Part shown: positions 1 through 11,646 of the stretch, piece by piece | How the letters are laid out: the number at the start of each line of letters is the position of its first letter | Position numbering within the stretch: the first letter of the stretch is position 1 | Assembly (NCBI GenBank): GCA_914767715.1 | Contig: OU612070.1 | Location: forward strand, 9,567,501 to 9,631,500 | From: Membranipora membranacea | Lineage: Eukaryota > Bryozoa > Gymnolaemata > Cheilostomatida > Membraniporidae | Direction of reading: 5' to 3' | Length of the DNA stretch: 64,000 nt | Position numbers and translations under genes: made by a program | The notes under the pieces: generated by a model | What the model was told of the DNA's origin: nothing | Databases searched by the model: none | The model's input: the letters and a program-made list of their open reading frames with translations, nothing else

Positions 1-769
1 ACAGCAAATTTTAATTGGGAGTAAAAAAGAGGCGAAAAAATTATAACATTGAGAACTGTAAGATATGTCTCAACTAGGGATAAACCAATTTACATTCACA
101 CTCCTGTTTGAATGCTCACAGTGACCATACCATTCCATAGAATTTACATGTGCATGTCGCTAACTCCTTTATCGCACATCACATGTTTTTATGGTAATCT
201 CTTGTGGTTTTGTCCGACGACTAAGAGTAACTGTAAATCTCTCAGTCTATTTTAGTTGATATCGAACCAAATATCAGTGCTTACTTGTAATGTTTTTATG
301 ATGTTTAAGAAAAAATTTGCCAAGAGCATTTTCGTATATGATTGATCTTTGGGGTTTATCAAGTTGATAAATAAAACTTATTATCTTCACAGAGCGATAT
401 CTTGGTTGAAAGCAGAAACTTTACAGCAGTGCTTATACTTATTGATTGGCTGGGTGTTTATTGCTTAAAGTTCAGCATCTTCTTTCTCTATTTTCATAAC
501 GAATTCCAATGATTAATCAAAGAACTCCAAGCTAGAACAATTTCTATAGAATTGCTCAAAATCACCAGCAAGCACTCAAATTCTCCAGATCCCGTAAGTT
601 TGAGAAATTGGCTGTGATTCTTCTTGTGTTCACAGCATATTTCTGCTTGCAGTCATTACCACACCCTGGGTTTCTATAGGCATAGGATAGGACTATGAAT
701 CATCATGACTGGATCAAGAAATGACTCAGCTGTAGTAATGTAGACCTCATGAAATCATTAAGAGGCTTC
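1..769. other. Intergenic sequence, nothing recognised
   Basis: AT-rich sequence without a reading frame, splice-bounded exon, tRNA box or clear repeat that I can support. Confidence 0.5.
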
Positions 770-1024
770 TAGGAACTATTATATCATCCTGGTACAAACC
801 CTCTATTTGTTCACATGAAAATTCTGCTGGCGCAGTGGCGTCCTCAGGCCTTAAATCTAGCAGAAATTGCTGCTATCTGAGCAACAAGAGAGTTTCTGCC
901 AGAATGATAAAATAGTTTTTAGAAGCATCTTGAGAATTTCATGAAGTCACCATCGCGCCAGCAGAACTATCATGCGAACAACAAGAGAGTTTGTACCAGT
1001 AAGATAAAATGGTTCCAGCAGAAT
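770..1024. repeat. Short inverted-repeat element (MITE-like)
   Basis: The arm at about 770-850 (ggaactattatatcatcctgg, then a block ending ctgctggcgc) returns as its reverse complement at about 945-1024. A shorter related block (tttctgccagaatgataaaa) lies between the arms at about 893-915. This is the form of a small foldback or MITE-like element; the ends and a target duplication were not resolved. Confidence 0.55.
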
Positions 1025-1307
1025 TATCCTTTAACCCATTCATGATGTTTTACAGCCCTATGCCAAGAATCTCAGGGTAAGGCCTTATGTGCGTGCAGAA
1101 ATATGCTAATGCATTAAACAATGTAGAGTGAAAATACGCATTATGGTGTATTCACAGAAACGCACAAGAAGCACAGATGAGTATAGATGAGACCACAAAA
1201 GGCTATCCTCTTCATACCACCTATGAAGTAGACAGCCTGAGTAACGTTGTCTTATTATGTGGCAGAACTCCCCACCATTATTCTCAGTCAATACAGCCAT
1301 AGAATAT
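1025..1307. other. Intergenic sequence, nothing recognised
   Basis: No supported gene. A 64-codon minus-strand frame at 1106-1300 has no family features and is treated as chance. Confidence 0.4.
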
Positions 1308-1478
1308 AGCGCAACAAACGTGTTATAATTGTGGTATATTTATATATATTATATAAAAATAAGAGGTCCTCCCCATGCTCCTCCTTGATTTCTTTAATCT
1401 GGCCTCACCGGAATTTAAACTCGGGCCTCTCGCGCTGAGATCAACCACTCTAACTGCTCAGCCACGCTGGCCCGCTGA
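1308..1478 (-). repeat. tRNA-derived SINE-like copy
   Basis: On the minus strand the segment 1395-1475 starts with a tRNA-like head: an A-box-like stretch (gtggctgagcagttagag) and a B-box-like stretch (gagtttaaattcc). An AT-rich tail follows, reaching about 1308. The head does not fold as a sound tRNA. The tail block (gcgcaacaa, then tgttataattgtgg) is found again at 1621, which points to a dispersed repeat and not a tRNA gene. Confidence 0.5.
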
Positions 1479-1589
1479 AGCTTGCAAAGCTCAGTGCAGC
1501 AATAATCCGGTTTAAGTAGTGATAAATAGGTACTGTAACAAAACAGTTAGACCATCAAGTAGTAAAATAGTTGACATGTAAATAAAATG

Positions 1590-1750
1590 TGGCTTCACCA
1601 GGATTTGAACCCAGGCCTCTCGCGCAACAAGCATGTTATAATTGTGGCATAATTTATAAAAATAATGCCTTGATTTTTTTCTTGGCCCAGACCGGGATTT
1701 AAAACTTGGGCCTTTTGATCTGTGATCGAGCACACTAACCACTTAGCTGT
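1590..1750 (-). repeat. tRNA-derived SINE-like copies, fragmented
   Basis: At 1590-1624 a head fragment (ggatttgaacccaggcctct on the plus strand) is joined directly to the tail block shared with the copy at 1308. A second head lies at 1684-1750 on the minus strand with a degraded B-box region. The juxtaposition suggests SINE copies inserted into or recombined with each other. Confidence 0.5.
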
Positions 1751-3020
1751 AGAATAATTTTGTTTAATTTTTTTTTAAAGCTTTTAGGGCACATATCAGA
1801 CAAAAAAATTGTTTAAAATATCATATGCACACCCTCAACTGGTTTTACTACACATATGTGTTTGAAGACATGACTTTGATTCAGCAATTTCTTCTATTTT
1901 CCAAAAAAACACTTTTTGAAAAAGTGTTATGAGGCACTGGATACGGGTTTCTCTGACTTTATATACACATGCATTTATCATAAAAACAAAACTAAAGTTT
2001 TGTGGATAATAATAATAATAATAGTAGGCCTATATACTTTATTGATCCAAATAGTATCATCTGATACCAATGAGGTTGTGATTTACACATAGAGCAAAAT
2101 ATGCATAAAATAACTGTGTGTGTCAGCCAAGTACAAATTTTGTAAAAAAAATAAGATACCAAGGATGACAATTAATACATCATCACATTAAATTAGCTAA
2201 GTATTTTGACTAGCGCCTTGTTCATTAGAGCAGTTCTATGCTGTTCTATGTTGTTTTATCATATGTGCATTTTATAGGGTTCTAACTGATGTGCACCGTA
2301 GAGGCAGAACGCCCTTGATGTGATATCTAACTCAAGTTAGATAAACTTCACTGAGCTTGTATAGATTTAAATATCAGTTTATTGTTTTAAAGAGTTTATC
2401 TGTTTTTATAATATATTACATTATATAAATTCACGTTGTTGAGTTGAATGAACTTCCCTAGATAGCTTGCCAGAGGAAATCGCCAGTGTGCAGCTGTGAG
2501 TTTGTTGGTTTTTTGACTCTCTCTGGTGGCTCAATGTATAGTTAAATCTCCATGCACCCATAACCAAAACCACATCATCCAATCGCCATCATATTAGGAA
2601 CCAAAACATATTATATTAAAAACACATTAGGAACCAGAACATATTATTATTAAAAACACTTTTCAAACCCTTTCAACCAGACCAATCACCTAAGCATATC
2701 TTAATTAAATACCTTAACTATATATGTTCTTGAGGCTCTCTCTCGTTTCATCAGATTAACATATCCGGCCATTTTAGAAATAATCAACACCGGTGAGGCC
2801 ATGAGGGAAGAGGGAAGAGCTATCCTCTTATTAGCCTACACATATAAGTCTATAGTTGTTTATTAAGAAGTTGTTGACGACTACCCTCACCTTAACATAC
2901 CGCCATTGGTAAATTGCACTCAGACTATTTTAAACACAAGCAACACCAGTAAGACTACATCATATCTCAATCGTACTTTGTACCCATAAGATATTTAACG
3001 AGACACCCTTCACCAATTTA
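1751..3020. other. Intergenic sequence with an (AAT)n microsatellite
   Basis: A short aataataataat run lies near 2008-2022. No gene or sizeable repeat was recognised elsewhere in the stretch. Confidence 0.4.
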
Positions 3021-3024
3021 ACAT

Positions 3025-3123
3025 GTTTAACCAATGAACTCCCTCTTCCTGTTTTACTGTTTGCTGATTGGTCAATATCGTCCTGTTGTTATTCCTGAGG
3101 AAGAGGGAGTTCATTGGTTTAAC
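3025..3123. repeat. Inverted repeat, about 26-bp arms
   Basis: The arm 3025-3050 (gtttaaccaatgaactccct and onward) is matched in reverse complement by about 3095-3123, around a loop of roughly 45 bases. A transcript would form a strong hairpin. It may be a remnant of a small foldback element; I see no tRNA, coding or splice signal in it. Confidence 0.65.
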
Positions 3124-3747
3124 CTTTCCACTACCTTTTGTCCTGCGATTTTATCCTTATGATTTACATCCGCATCTCTGCCATTATGTGTGGCAAATAA
3201 TCTTTCAAAGCTCACAAATTATTATAATCGCCCGCATTGATATCTATGGAATTAACAGTGACCACCAGGCATCCTGTACAAACCAGTGCTTTTGCGCCAT
3301 TGAGTTATGTGCCTGTTTGATTAACCCTTGCTTTTCTCTACTCAAATACCATAACGTTCAGAGCTAACTCCATACTCAGAGCAACTTGTGCCAACAAACA
3401 TCAGAAAACCATCCACTCTCAAAAATCCCCGAAGCATGCTATGACACTAAGTATGTGTTATACTAGCAACAGCCAGCAATTTTCAGTGGTCTTTTGTCAA
3501 TTCTCTGTTCTGTGGACAATATGGCCGCATTCTCATAAATCGCTTCTCTCCACTTAGGCAATTAATACCCAAGTAATCAGTGAGTGATGATGTACTTTTT
3601 TGTTAGCAGCAAAGTGTTGTATTAGTTCTGCTAGCATAGTTCAGCTGCACGCACGGTGTATTCTAATTATGCAGTTGCAGCAAACATTCACAGATTGCAC
3701 ATAAGATTCTGTTTTCATTACGTTGCTGAAATTTAACGGTAGAGTTG

Positions 3748-3975
3748 AACTTAAACCACTGCTGCCACACAGCCAAATGTGTGCTTATAGAATTCTGTGT
3801 AGCTCAAAACTAATAAAATGAGGCTGCAATCTCAGCATTGTTGCCTAATGAGCAAATAATTTGCACAGACTGATCGTCAAAATTAGGGTATGAAATTAAT
3901 TATCTACCGGTCTTAAGCTGGTGCATAGATTTCATGCCCTAATTTTGAAGATCAGTTTGTGCAAATTATTTGTCC
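3748..3975. mobile_element. Long-TIR MITE family, copy A (right part decayed)
   Basis: The copy starts with cttaaaccactgctgccaca. The inner arm (gcaaataatttgcacagact) at about 3852-3875 is answered by agtttgtgcaaattatttgt at about 3952-3972. Related copies lie near 9206-9425 and 21951-22314. The outer right arm is not recognisable here. No transposase is seen, so the copy is non-autonomous. Confidence 0.65.
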
Positions 3976-5370
3976 AGATGATAAAGAATACTATGAGGAA
4001 TGCTGACAGCAGTAACAACTTGAGTAAGTTAGTACAAAATAAAATCAAATCATAGCTGATAAACAACATATTTCTATGCCTGGGTGGTAGCCTTGTTTTA
4101 AACAGACTTTTAGACTGGCATGTCGCCTTTAGGCTTTGTGCATACATTCGAACAAGTTGGTGATCGGGATTAAGCAAGCCAAGCTCATGCTGGCTATCCT
4201 GGCAAGGTAAATTTCTCGACACCTCACCAATCGAGTTTTAAAAATAACAGTCAAAACAAGAACAATTCCAACATAAACATTTGAATACTCATAAAAAAGA
4301 AATAAATAAAATTAATACAAAAATTTATATACCCTTGAAAAAAAATGAAGATAAATCAAAAAGGAGAATAAAATAGGAAAAATTATATGACAAATAAAAT
4401 AAAATTATAAAAAGTAAATATATGTTTATGTATGCCACAGACTTGAAATTGGAGAAAGAAGAGAAGAACTATATAAGTGGCATTACATTAACGAACACTC
4501 AGATTGAGTGTTTGGTAATTTCAGCTAATTGTATGTGGCTCCACCAAAACTTTGTTAAGCCGTGACTACACACAGCGATTGAATTACGGGTCCAGGGCCT
4601 GTATAAAGAGGATTGACCTATCTTATACCGCTACACAGCCCTATTAATAGTATGAAACAGTCTGCCGATTAAGATGGGGTCATAGGTTAGGTGGCTAGAT
4701 TAACCAATGAGATCTAAGGACTAACAAAGGCCCGGATATCAAATGTGCTTTCTCTTAGGATCTTCACCTGTGGTGATAGATGGCGTGTTAACGGTATAAC
4801 TATTGCAACAACTAATTAATCACAGCTACGACGGCAAAATACCAACCAAATGGTTTGCCTGTAGACGCAACTAATCAGTCGTTAGGACCCACCGATTAAC
4901 AATTGAGCAAGCACTTTCCTTCTGCTAAGGTGGAAAAGAATTTCCTAAATCTTTGAGTGATGTTTAACCCCAGTGGGCTAGTGTTGTATGGTATTAAAAA
5001 GTCCAGGGGACACTGTGTGTAAAAACCCTGTTTTTGAGTCCTTCACTGGGCTTGCACTTGGTAGACTCCGTTAGAGCACCAGGAGCTTAGAATGCACACC
5101 CAAACGTTTACCGTATACAACTATGAGAAGCTCTGACTGTGTACTTTCATACCAGTGTACACACAATGTGGCCAGAAACAGGAAATTCAATAACTGCATC
5201 GAAAGTTTCTTTCCAAAAAATGGACTTTTTTTTAATTCAGCACTAGATGATGAGTTGTATGCAAAAGAGTCTTGGTATTACTCCTTGGTAAAACTATATT
5301 ATTGTTTCTGCTATTGTCGTGACTTTTGGCACATGCCAACTTCATTATGCCTAAATAGAAATCTGTCTTG
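3976..5370. other. Intergenic sequence, nothing recognised
   Basis: Small reading frames (for example minus 3932-4222, plus 5123-5374) have no family features, splice-phase support or conservation visible in the window. The AT-rich block at 4240-4430 is simple sequence. Confidence 0.4.
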
Positions 5371-5375
5371 TTAAA

Positions 5376-7263
5376 CAACTAGGTGGCTCAATTTTATTCA
5401 TGCATCAAACTATTCTCTGATTCTTCAGCTCCGTAATGATGTGCTTCTTTAGAAAATTGGTCCACGCTTAGTGCATTTTATATCTATCGCAGTAGAGGCC
5501 TTCCCGAAAACGCTCACATCAAGCTAGACTAACGTTTTGTGACGTCAGAGAGCTGTTTGAGTGATCAGCCTATTGTAAAATCAAAACAAACAGAGCTATC
5601 TTGTATTCAATACAGCAGAAAATCCATGGTGCTGATTTTCATCTTCCACTATGAGCCTTTGCATCCACATCTCAATTGCAACCTCATGGAAGGGCACTGG
5701 CATCCCCATCCCCAAATTTGAGATATGATGTGTTAAAAAGTCAGCTTATTTGTGTGATTTCTGCAAATGTAGGTCAACACAGAGTACTGAACTAAGGCTA
5801 TATTGTGTAGTAAGGTATTCTATGAATGGCCCCCATTGAATACAATACTCCACTGAAATCCACTGGCTAAGTAAACAAACTTGGAATTTTATACTACAAC
5901 AAGCACGGCGGTGTGTGTGTTCGATTGAGAATAAATGACACATGCTATAAACTGAGGTAAGACGCAGGTCAGGTAATAAAATAATCGAGCGATAGCTGAG
6001 TCATCGGCTGCACAAAGTTGGTGAAAATAGGGCGACAACGGAAAGGAGATCAAGAATTTTTAGACCTTAGCATTCCAATTTGTTTTAGCTTTAGACTTTA
6101 GATAAAGCTTTAGACATTAACTGTGTTACTGTTCTCACATTCTTGAAACTGACAAGCTTATCAGTATGCCTGCGTGCCGTTATGTATAATAATGCGAACT
6201 TTACTAAAAACTTTCGGTGAGGACTTGCTGTTTGCCATCCATTGTATATTTATATTTGGAGATTTTTAATTGATCCAACTTTATCAGCAGACAAATATTC
6301 TATGTGATGATAAAGTTCTAAATAATGTTCTGGGTAGATGGCGTGCCGAGGTAAATCCAAAAAATACTGTGCTGCGGCTAACTGTGACAAAGATTCTTTT
6401 TATTTTTTTAAATAGCCAGAAAATCAACCACATTTTTATTTACACAAATTTTTGCTGATTATGTAAATCAAAATCCATTTGTCATCAATTATTGTAATGT
6501 CCATTGAAATATTATTGTCTTTCTGCTTGAGAAACAAGCCTACCTCTACATGCATGTCTTCCACGGTCAGTTCTTGGGAAGAAACCTATTCCTTCACCAT
6601 CAGTTGCCTGCCCTATTCCTCCAGAATGGCCCCAGAAGCTTCATTCTCTGAATCAACAGATCTGTCACTTAGATAACATCAGTTATCTGACGACATTATT
6701 GCCATTGAAATATTTTGCACAAAACTAAGGACCGTGAATTTAATAATGTGTGTTGAATAATGTTAGACAAATTGATCGTAGGTAATAAACTCTGGCTTTG
6801 TGAATTGGGGCTTGTATCATTCCTGTATTGGATGTTTATACGGTGAGCATATTTTGCAATCATCGATGAGGTAATTTATTATGAGCCACAATAATGTTTG
6901 TCTTGACAGCAATGTGATAATTTATGTGGGGAGAGCCTTGTCAAAGATTGTAAAACATTGGCCATGTAGACAAAACCGCATCCACTAGGATACTGTGTGT
7001 AGTCAACAAAGATGTTGATGCGTGACCTATTTAGCTAAAGTTGTTGAGGAATTTCTATCAACACAGCGCACTAACAGCTCTGTGACGTCAAATATCACAC
7101 CCTTTTCAGCGTTAATTTTATGCGAGCGTTTTTAGGAAGGCCTCTACTGCGATAGATATATGATGCACTTAGAGTGGATCAATTTTTTTAAGAAGCATAT
7201 CATTACGGAGGTAAAGAATCAGAGAATAATGTGATGCATAAGTAATATTGAGCCACCTAGTGG
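5376..7263. mobile_element. Non-autonomous DNA transposon with about 165-bp terminal inverted repeats
   Basis: The left end (actaggtggctcaattttat at 5380) is matched in reverse complement by the right end (ending attgagccacctagt near 7261). The similarity runs inward about 165 bp through blocks such as ctctgattctt, ccgtaatgat, tctatcgcagtagaggcctt and gtgacgtca. The interior of about 1.5 kb has no reading frame with transposase features. Outside the aligned ends both flanks also read ttaaac, so the true termini may lie a few bases further out. No target duplication was settled. Confidence 0.8.
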
Positions 7264-7281
7264 TTTAAGTCTGCCAAAATT

Positions 7282-7354
7282 TGGAGGTGCCGGGTATCGA
7301 TCCCGGTACCTCTCACATGCTAAGCGAGCGCTCTACCACTTGAGCTACACCCCC
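7282..7354 (-). tRNA. tRNA-Ala(AGC)
   Basis: The minus strand folds as a complete 73-nt tRNA. The acceptor strands GGGGGTG/CACCTCC pair with one G-U, the D arm is TAGCTCAAGTGGTAGAGC, and the anticodon loop CTTAGCATG gives AGC. The T arm is CCGGGATCGATACCCGG and the discriminator is A. A four-T run on the transcribed strand at 7276-7279 can end Pol III transcription. It lies 18 bases outside the 1.9-kb TIR element and about 400 bases from tRNA-Ile in the same orientation. Confidence 0.95.
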
Positions 7355-7760
7355 AATGAATGCAAGAGAGCTAACAGATGAATAGTTATTAGAAGTATAA
7401 TCTGTGTCAGCAACCATGGGAACAACCACATGTCGAAGATAGCTCCATTATCTTAATAATATGGTGTCATCCATCATCCCTAATAAATCTACCCCCAGGG
7501 CAAGTGTAAAAGCCCTGCTGTATGTTACCACATCAACTGCACTTTCATACATAAATTGAATTGTATACCTGTTTCTATTAATCATCAGGCATAATTAATG
7601 AGGTCTTTGCCACCCAAGCCCTAACACTTCTTAAAATTATTGTGTGTTTTTTTCATGCTTTATGGAGTGTCCATAGGGATAACTCTATGGGAGTGTCTTC
7701 CTATTTTTCGATTGGAATCAGGATGCGGGAGTAATGAAGAGTGACTGACACAAAAACTGA
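7355..7760. other. Spacer between two tRNA genes
   Basis: No gene was recognised. A five-T run on the minus strand at 7752-7756 serves as terminator of the neighbouring tRNA-Ile gene. Confidence 0.5.
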
Positions 7761-7834
7761 TGGCCAATATGGGGCTCGAACCCATGACATTCGCGTTATT
7801 AGCACGACGCTCTAACCAACTGAGCTAATCGGCC
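7761..7834 (-). tRNA. tRNA-Ile(AAT)
   Basis: The minus strand folds as a full 74-nt tRNA. It begins GGCCGATTAGCTCAGTTGGT, the anticodon loop CTAATAA gives AAT, the T loop is TTCGAGC, and the 3' end is TTGGCCA including the discriminator. The sequence is close to the usual animal tRNA-Ile(AAT). A T5 run follows the gene. Both internal promoter boxes are intact, so I expect it to be active. Confidence 0.95.
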
Positions 7835-9205
7835 AGTTATAATACTTGTACAATTTCAATAAGTGGACACAACTTCAACAACTATCAGTATATACAGGGC
7901 AGTTCACTTACTTCGAACCTCTTGGGATCTGGCTGAAGGGACCAATTTTCCTTGTCTGTAAGAAGTCACTGAAGACCATTGGTAAAGTCCAAAGACGGGT
8001 ATAAAAGGCCCAGTCAATGTAAAACTATCACCCAGCCATATCAAATTCAAACGGGGTTAGCAGCACTCAAATTCCTCCTGCTTTTCCGGAAATATGAGTC
8101 GTAGTAGTGAATTAGTTTTAATGGGAATCAGATGTGCTGATGCGGAATTTTGGGATACACATGCCCAATAAGTTTTTATTCCAAAAGAGTGGTGAATGTG
8201 AATATACATCTGATGTCATACAAAATCGCCCAGTTCCAATTTTTTCAAATCATCCGCTCCAAATTAGACAAGCTCTTATTGGTCAACTTTGACGTTATGG
8301 TTTAGAGGTTGCCTAGATACCGTTGTCAAGATTTAAATTGAAAGTTGTAATAAAATCCGATAATTCTAAGTGTGATGAGCCAACATAACAATAGTTATAT
8401 CATACACCTCTATTCAACTTTATTTATGAGTGTCTGCAATCACAATTTCTTATACAACACACTTGACCACTTGAAAACACAACCGGACGAAGGCCAGTCT
8501 CCGCCTCTAATAACACTGATCAGCCAATGGTCTTGCTTTTCACCAGAAAATATTTATTATGATTAATCCCCGTGTCCCCCCCTCATTAGCCCGATCTTTA
8601 AGGCCACTACAGGCAAAATTTGAGGAAAATTTAGAAACAACAACCTATTTATAGATAGTGGCAGAAGAATGTTTACTGATGTATCAAATATTTCCTAAGT
8701 CATGGTTGATCGAATATATCAACCTAATGTAGAAAGACACCTGTTTGTGTTGGAGGCTGCATGACAGTATATCGGTACACCAGGATTACAAACCAAGGTA
8801 AAACTCCTTGATAGGCCAATTGCCAGTGATAAGCAGTTGACAAGCTTTAAGGCAATGTTTGTAGGCTAGATATTAACATCGGCTTTGAGACAACATTGCC
8901 TGTTTCAACAGCTTGTAATGTCATGTCTTACTCATTGTCCTGTATCCCAATTGCAACAGCCCATGTGGTTTGATGAGAAACCCTGACTTGATGCAAAACA
9001 ACATTAACTTTGTTGCACCATTTGTAAAACGAACTGACTCAGACAAAAATGTATATATGTTTGACTGAAAATATCAATGTTGATGATAATGCACAAAAAA
9101 GAGTTATCACCTTGAACTGTAATGATTATCTCCTCATTAACCACCTCCACAAGATGATATAGCTTTGTTTGTCATGATTTAGTTAAACCCAAAAAGCCTA
9201 TTAGC
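7835..9205. other. Intergenic sequence, nothing recognised
   Basis: No splice-supported exon or repeat was identified. The 64-codon frame at 8372-8566 has no recognisable features. Confidence 0.4.
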
Positions 9206-9425
9206 CTTAAACCACTACTGCCAATCAGGCAAATGTGCGCTTATTGAATTTAATTTGCACAAACTGATAGTCAAAAGAGTAAAAAATTGATTATCCTCAT
9301 AATTATCTACGTAGTAAACAGCTTACTAGTGGACACTTTTGGCGGTCATCACCTAGTGCGTTTTCATACCCTGATCTTGAAGATCAGTTTGTGCAAGTTA
9401 TTTGCCCATTAGGTGGTAACCATAG
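9206..9425. mobile_element. Long-TIR MITE family, copy B (internally shortened)
   Basis: The left end (cttaaaccactactgcc) is followed by aatttgcacaaactgatagt. The right arm (gatcagtttgtgcaagttat, then ttgcccattaggtggtaac) is its inverted partner. Compared with copy C at 21951-22314, part of the left arm between the outer and inner blocks and the outer right arm are missing. Confidence 0.65.
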
Positions 9426-10197
9426 AGTTATTATATACTCTAGAGTGGACAATGTGTACAAAAATAGCATCAGTTTTTGTCCTACTTAATTATTGCAAAA
9501 TCCATGACGCGACGCAATCTGGTTGTGCATGGCTAGTGCCTGTATCATATAATTTATCATTGAAAATTTAGGAATCGGGTATGAAAATGGATGAGGGGAA
9601 CATATCTGACCCTGAACAAGCCTAAGGCTGTTTATGTATAGCTGCTGAACCGCATTTTTCATTTTTGATTGGTCAACAAGATTAGAATCATAATATAGCT
9701 GACCCTTGTAAACTTTTGTCAAGCAACTTGCCTGAGTTTTGAAGGGTGTTACTTGGACGTCACTCAATGCAAATCTTCAAGATTCTTAGCTTTATCCGGT
9801 TCCTGACACAAAGTTTTATAGCCATGCTATGTATTTTACCACTGATCCATAAATCCACATCAATAGTTGAATTATGTTGGTGAGCGTAGATTTTAGAAGT
9901 AAGCCCAAACACATGGATAAATCTGACCTTTCTGCAAACAGTCATACCAAGCAGGAGCTGGAGTGATGCAATAGAAGTTGTAAGCAGTGAAACAGGAAAA
10001 ACAGGTATTTAAATAGTTTAGTACTGTTATATTGGTGTGTTATGTATTGATGGTACTTGGTTATGCATCAATTAAACCGATAATGATTGGGATTTAGAGA
10101 GACTGGTAGAGGATTTTAAGTGGGTTACCTTAATGCTACAATACCCACCAATGAAACCACACACATTGCCTATTTTTACTGAGTACTCTCTATAATG
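9426..10197. other. Intergenic sequence, nothing recognised
   Basis: Two overlapping minus-strand frames (9486-9767, 9760-9945) were examined. Their translations show no domain, signal peptide or splice context, so no gene is called. Confidence 0.4.
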
Positions 10198-10292
10198 AGT
10201 ACGCCGATTCTATCTTGTCTGGAAATATAACAAGTACGCCAACTTTATCTTGCTGGGAGGATAACAAGTACGCCGACTCTTTCTTGTCTGGG
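10198..10292. repeat. Minisatellite, about 33-bp unit, three copies
   Basis: Three head-to-tail units begin agtacgccgattctatcttg, agtacgccaactttatcttg and agtacgccgactctttcttg. The units differ by point changes and small indels. Confidence 0.85.
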
Positions 10293-10334
10293 AATAGTAT
10301 TGACCTGAATCTGGGACTGGCTTCGGGAGGAAGG

Positions 10335-10500
10335 TGATATGGACAAATATAATATCCTCATTTATCAGGCAAGCTAAATGGGGGGGGGGGGATATGGGAA
10401 AATTATTGATCTTATTTATCCGGCAAGACAAATGGGGGGGGGGGGGGGTGTGTGCAAACTATTAACCTTATTTATCCGTCAAGATAAATGGGGAGGGAAT
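10335..10500. repeat. G-run minisatellite, about 56-bp unit, three copies
   Basis: Three units share a core like ttatttatccggcaagacaaatg followed by a G tract. The tracts are 12 G at 10380-10391, 15 G at 10434-10448, and the interrupted ggggaggg at 10490. Long homopolymeric G runs are unstable in copying and can form four-stranded structures. Confidence 0.85.
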
Positions 10501-11638
10501 GGCTCTGGGTTATAACTACCTGTGCAAGAGAGGGGGGATAACTGGACTGGAATTCAGGTCAATGGTTGCAGTGGTGCAATGGGGGTTTTCACTAAGCCTC
10601 TAACTATAACCCAAGTAGGCTACAGTCCAACAACAGAGTACAACAAGGCAACATTATGTCAAGGCAGGGAGGTCTGCCAGCAGGCAGAACTCAAGAGCTT
10701 ACTTTAGTGGGTTGAATTCAGTATGGCACTTTATTGGTTATCTATTGACTGGTTTAAAAAACAAGGTGTGGCTGCTTCAGCTGCAAAAAACTAACTAACT
10801 TGATTCCACTCTGTTGAGTTATTAAAAGTATGTTGGACATATGTAAAATGATACTGCTGTGGGAGTTTCCATTGTTGTGGAAAAATACTTGTGCGTTTGT
10901 AAAATTTAAAATGAGAAAAGTTACTAAAATGATGAGACGGGAGGGAAGACAGCTAACATGATACATGAATTTAAGTAATATTAAATTTCTAGTGTTCAGC
11001 TGTGGTGGAAAATCCACTACAAGACATTTTATTTGCTTTCACTCCTGACCGGATGCAGCATAAAAAGGGACGTGCAAAGGCAACACTGTGCCTACAAAGA
11101 GTAATTGTAAAATGGCATAAGGAATGGTCTGATTATTGAGTATCGTTTAGACAACTTCCAAAACATAACAAGAACTAACCAGGTGCAGGTCGATAGATTC
11201 TTGTCGATGAAAGAAGTATTGAAATGATATTCAACCTCAACTTCCTTTAAAAACCATCAATTTGATATATCCACAGCGCAAAACTGTATATTTATTCTAT
11301 ATTTAAAAGTAGGTTTCCATCAAATTCAGGTAATTAATATTTAAAAATTTAGTCCATTTAGGATCACTTACCTCATTCTATCTTACACTCAATGATCTTA
11401 TAATCTGAACACCCCAGCAGTATCTGTTGTCTGTACGCACTATGAAAGGATGGGCCTAAGGCAACTAGATTTAAAAAATTGGTACATCACTCGTACTGAT
11501 GGACCTGTTGAACTGCAACTCAAACAATGAGCAATTACAAATTTACGAAAAATTAGCTCAAAAAGTTGAGCTACTGCATTGGTAAGTTTTAAAAACTATT
11601 CAAATATGCACCAATGTGTGAGAATACTCTAAAACGTA
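10501..11638. other. Intergenic sequence, nothing recognised
   Basis: Short frames at 10522-10707 (plus) and 10754-11017 (minus) have no support beyond their length. Confidence 0.4.
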
Positions 11639-11646
11639 TTAAAGTA

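Noticed and set aside
1395-1475. tRNA gene on the minus strand
   Set aside because: A and B boxes are present, but acceptor and anticodon stems do not fold and the tail is shared with another copy; a SINE is more likely.
4560-5060. Mitochondrial rRNA insertion (NUMT)
   Set aside because: Some phrases look rRNA-like, but no conserved rRNA core segment could be identified.
9486-9945. Two overlapping minus-strand frames that might be one frameshifted gene
   Set aside because: Translations have no recognisable motif and no splice phases tie them; treated as chance.
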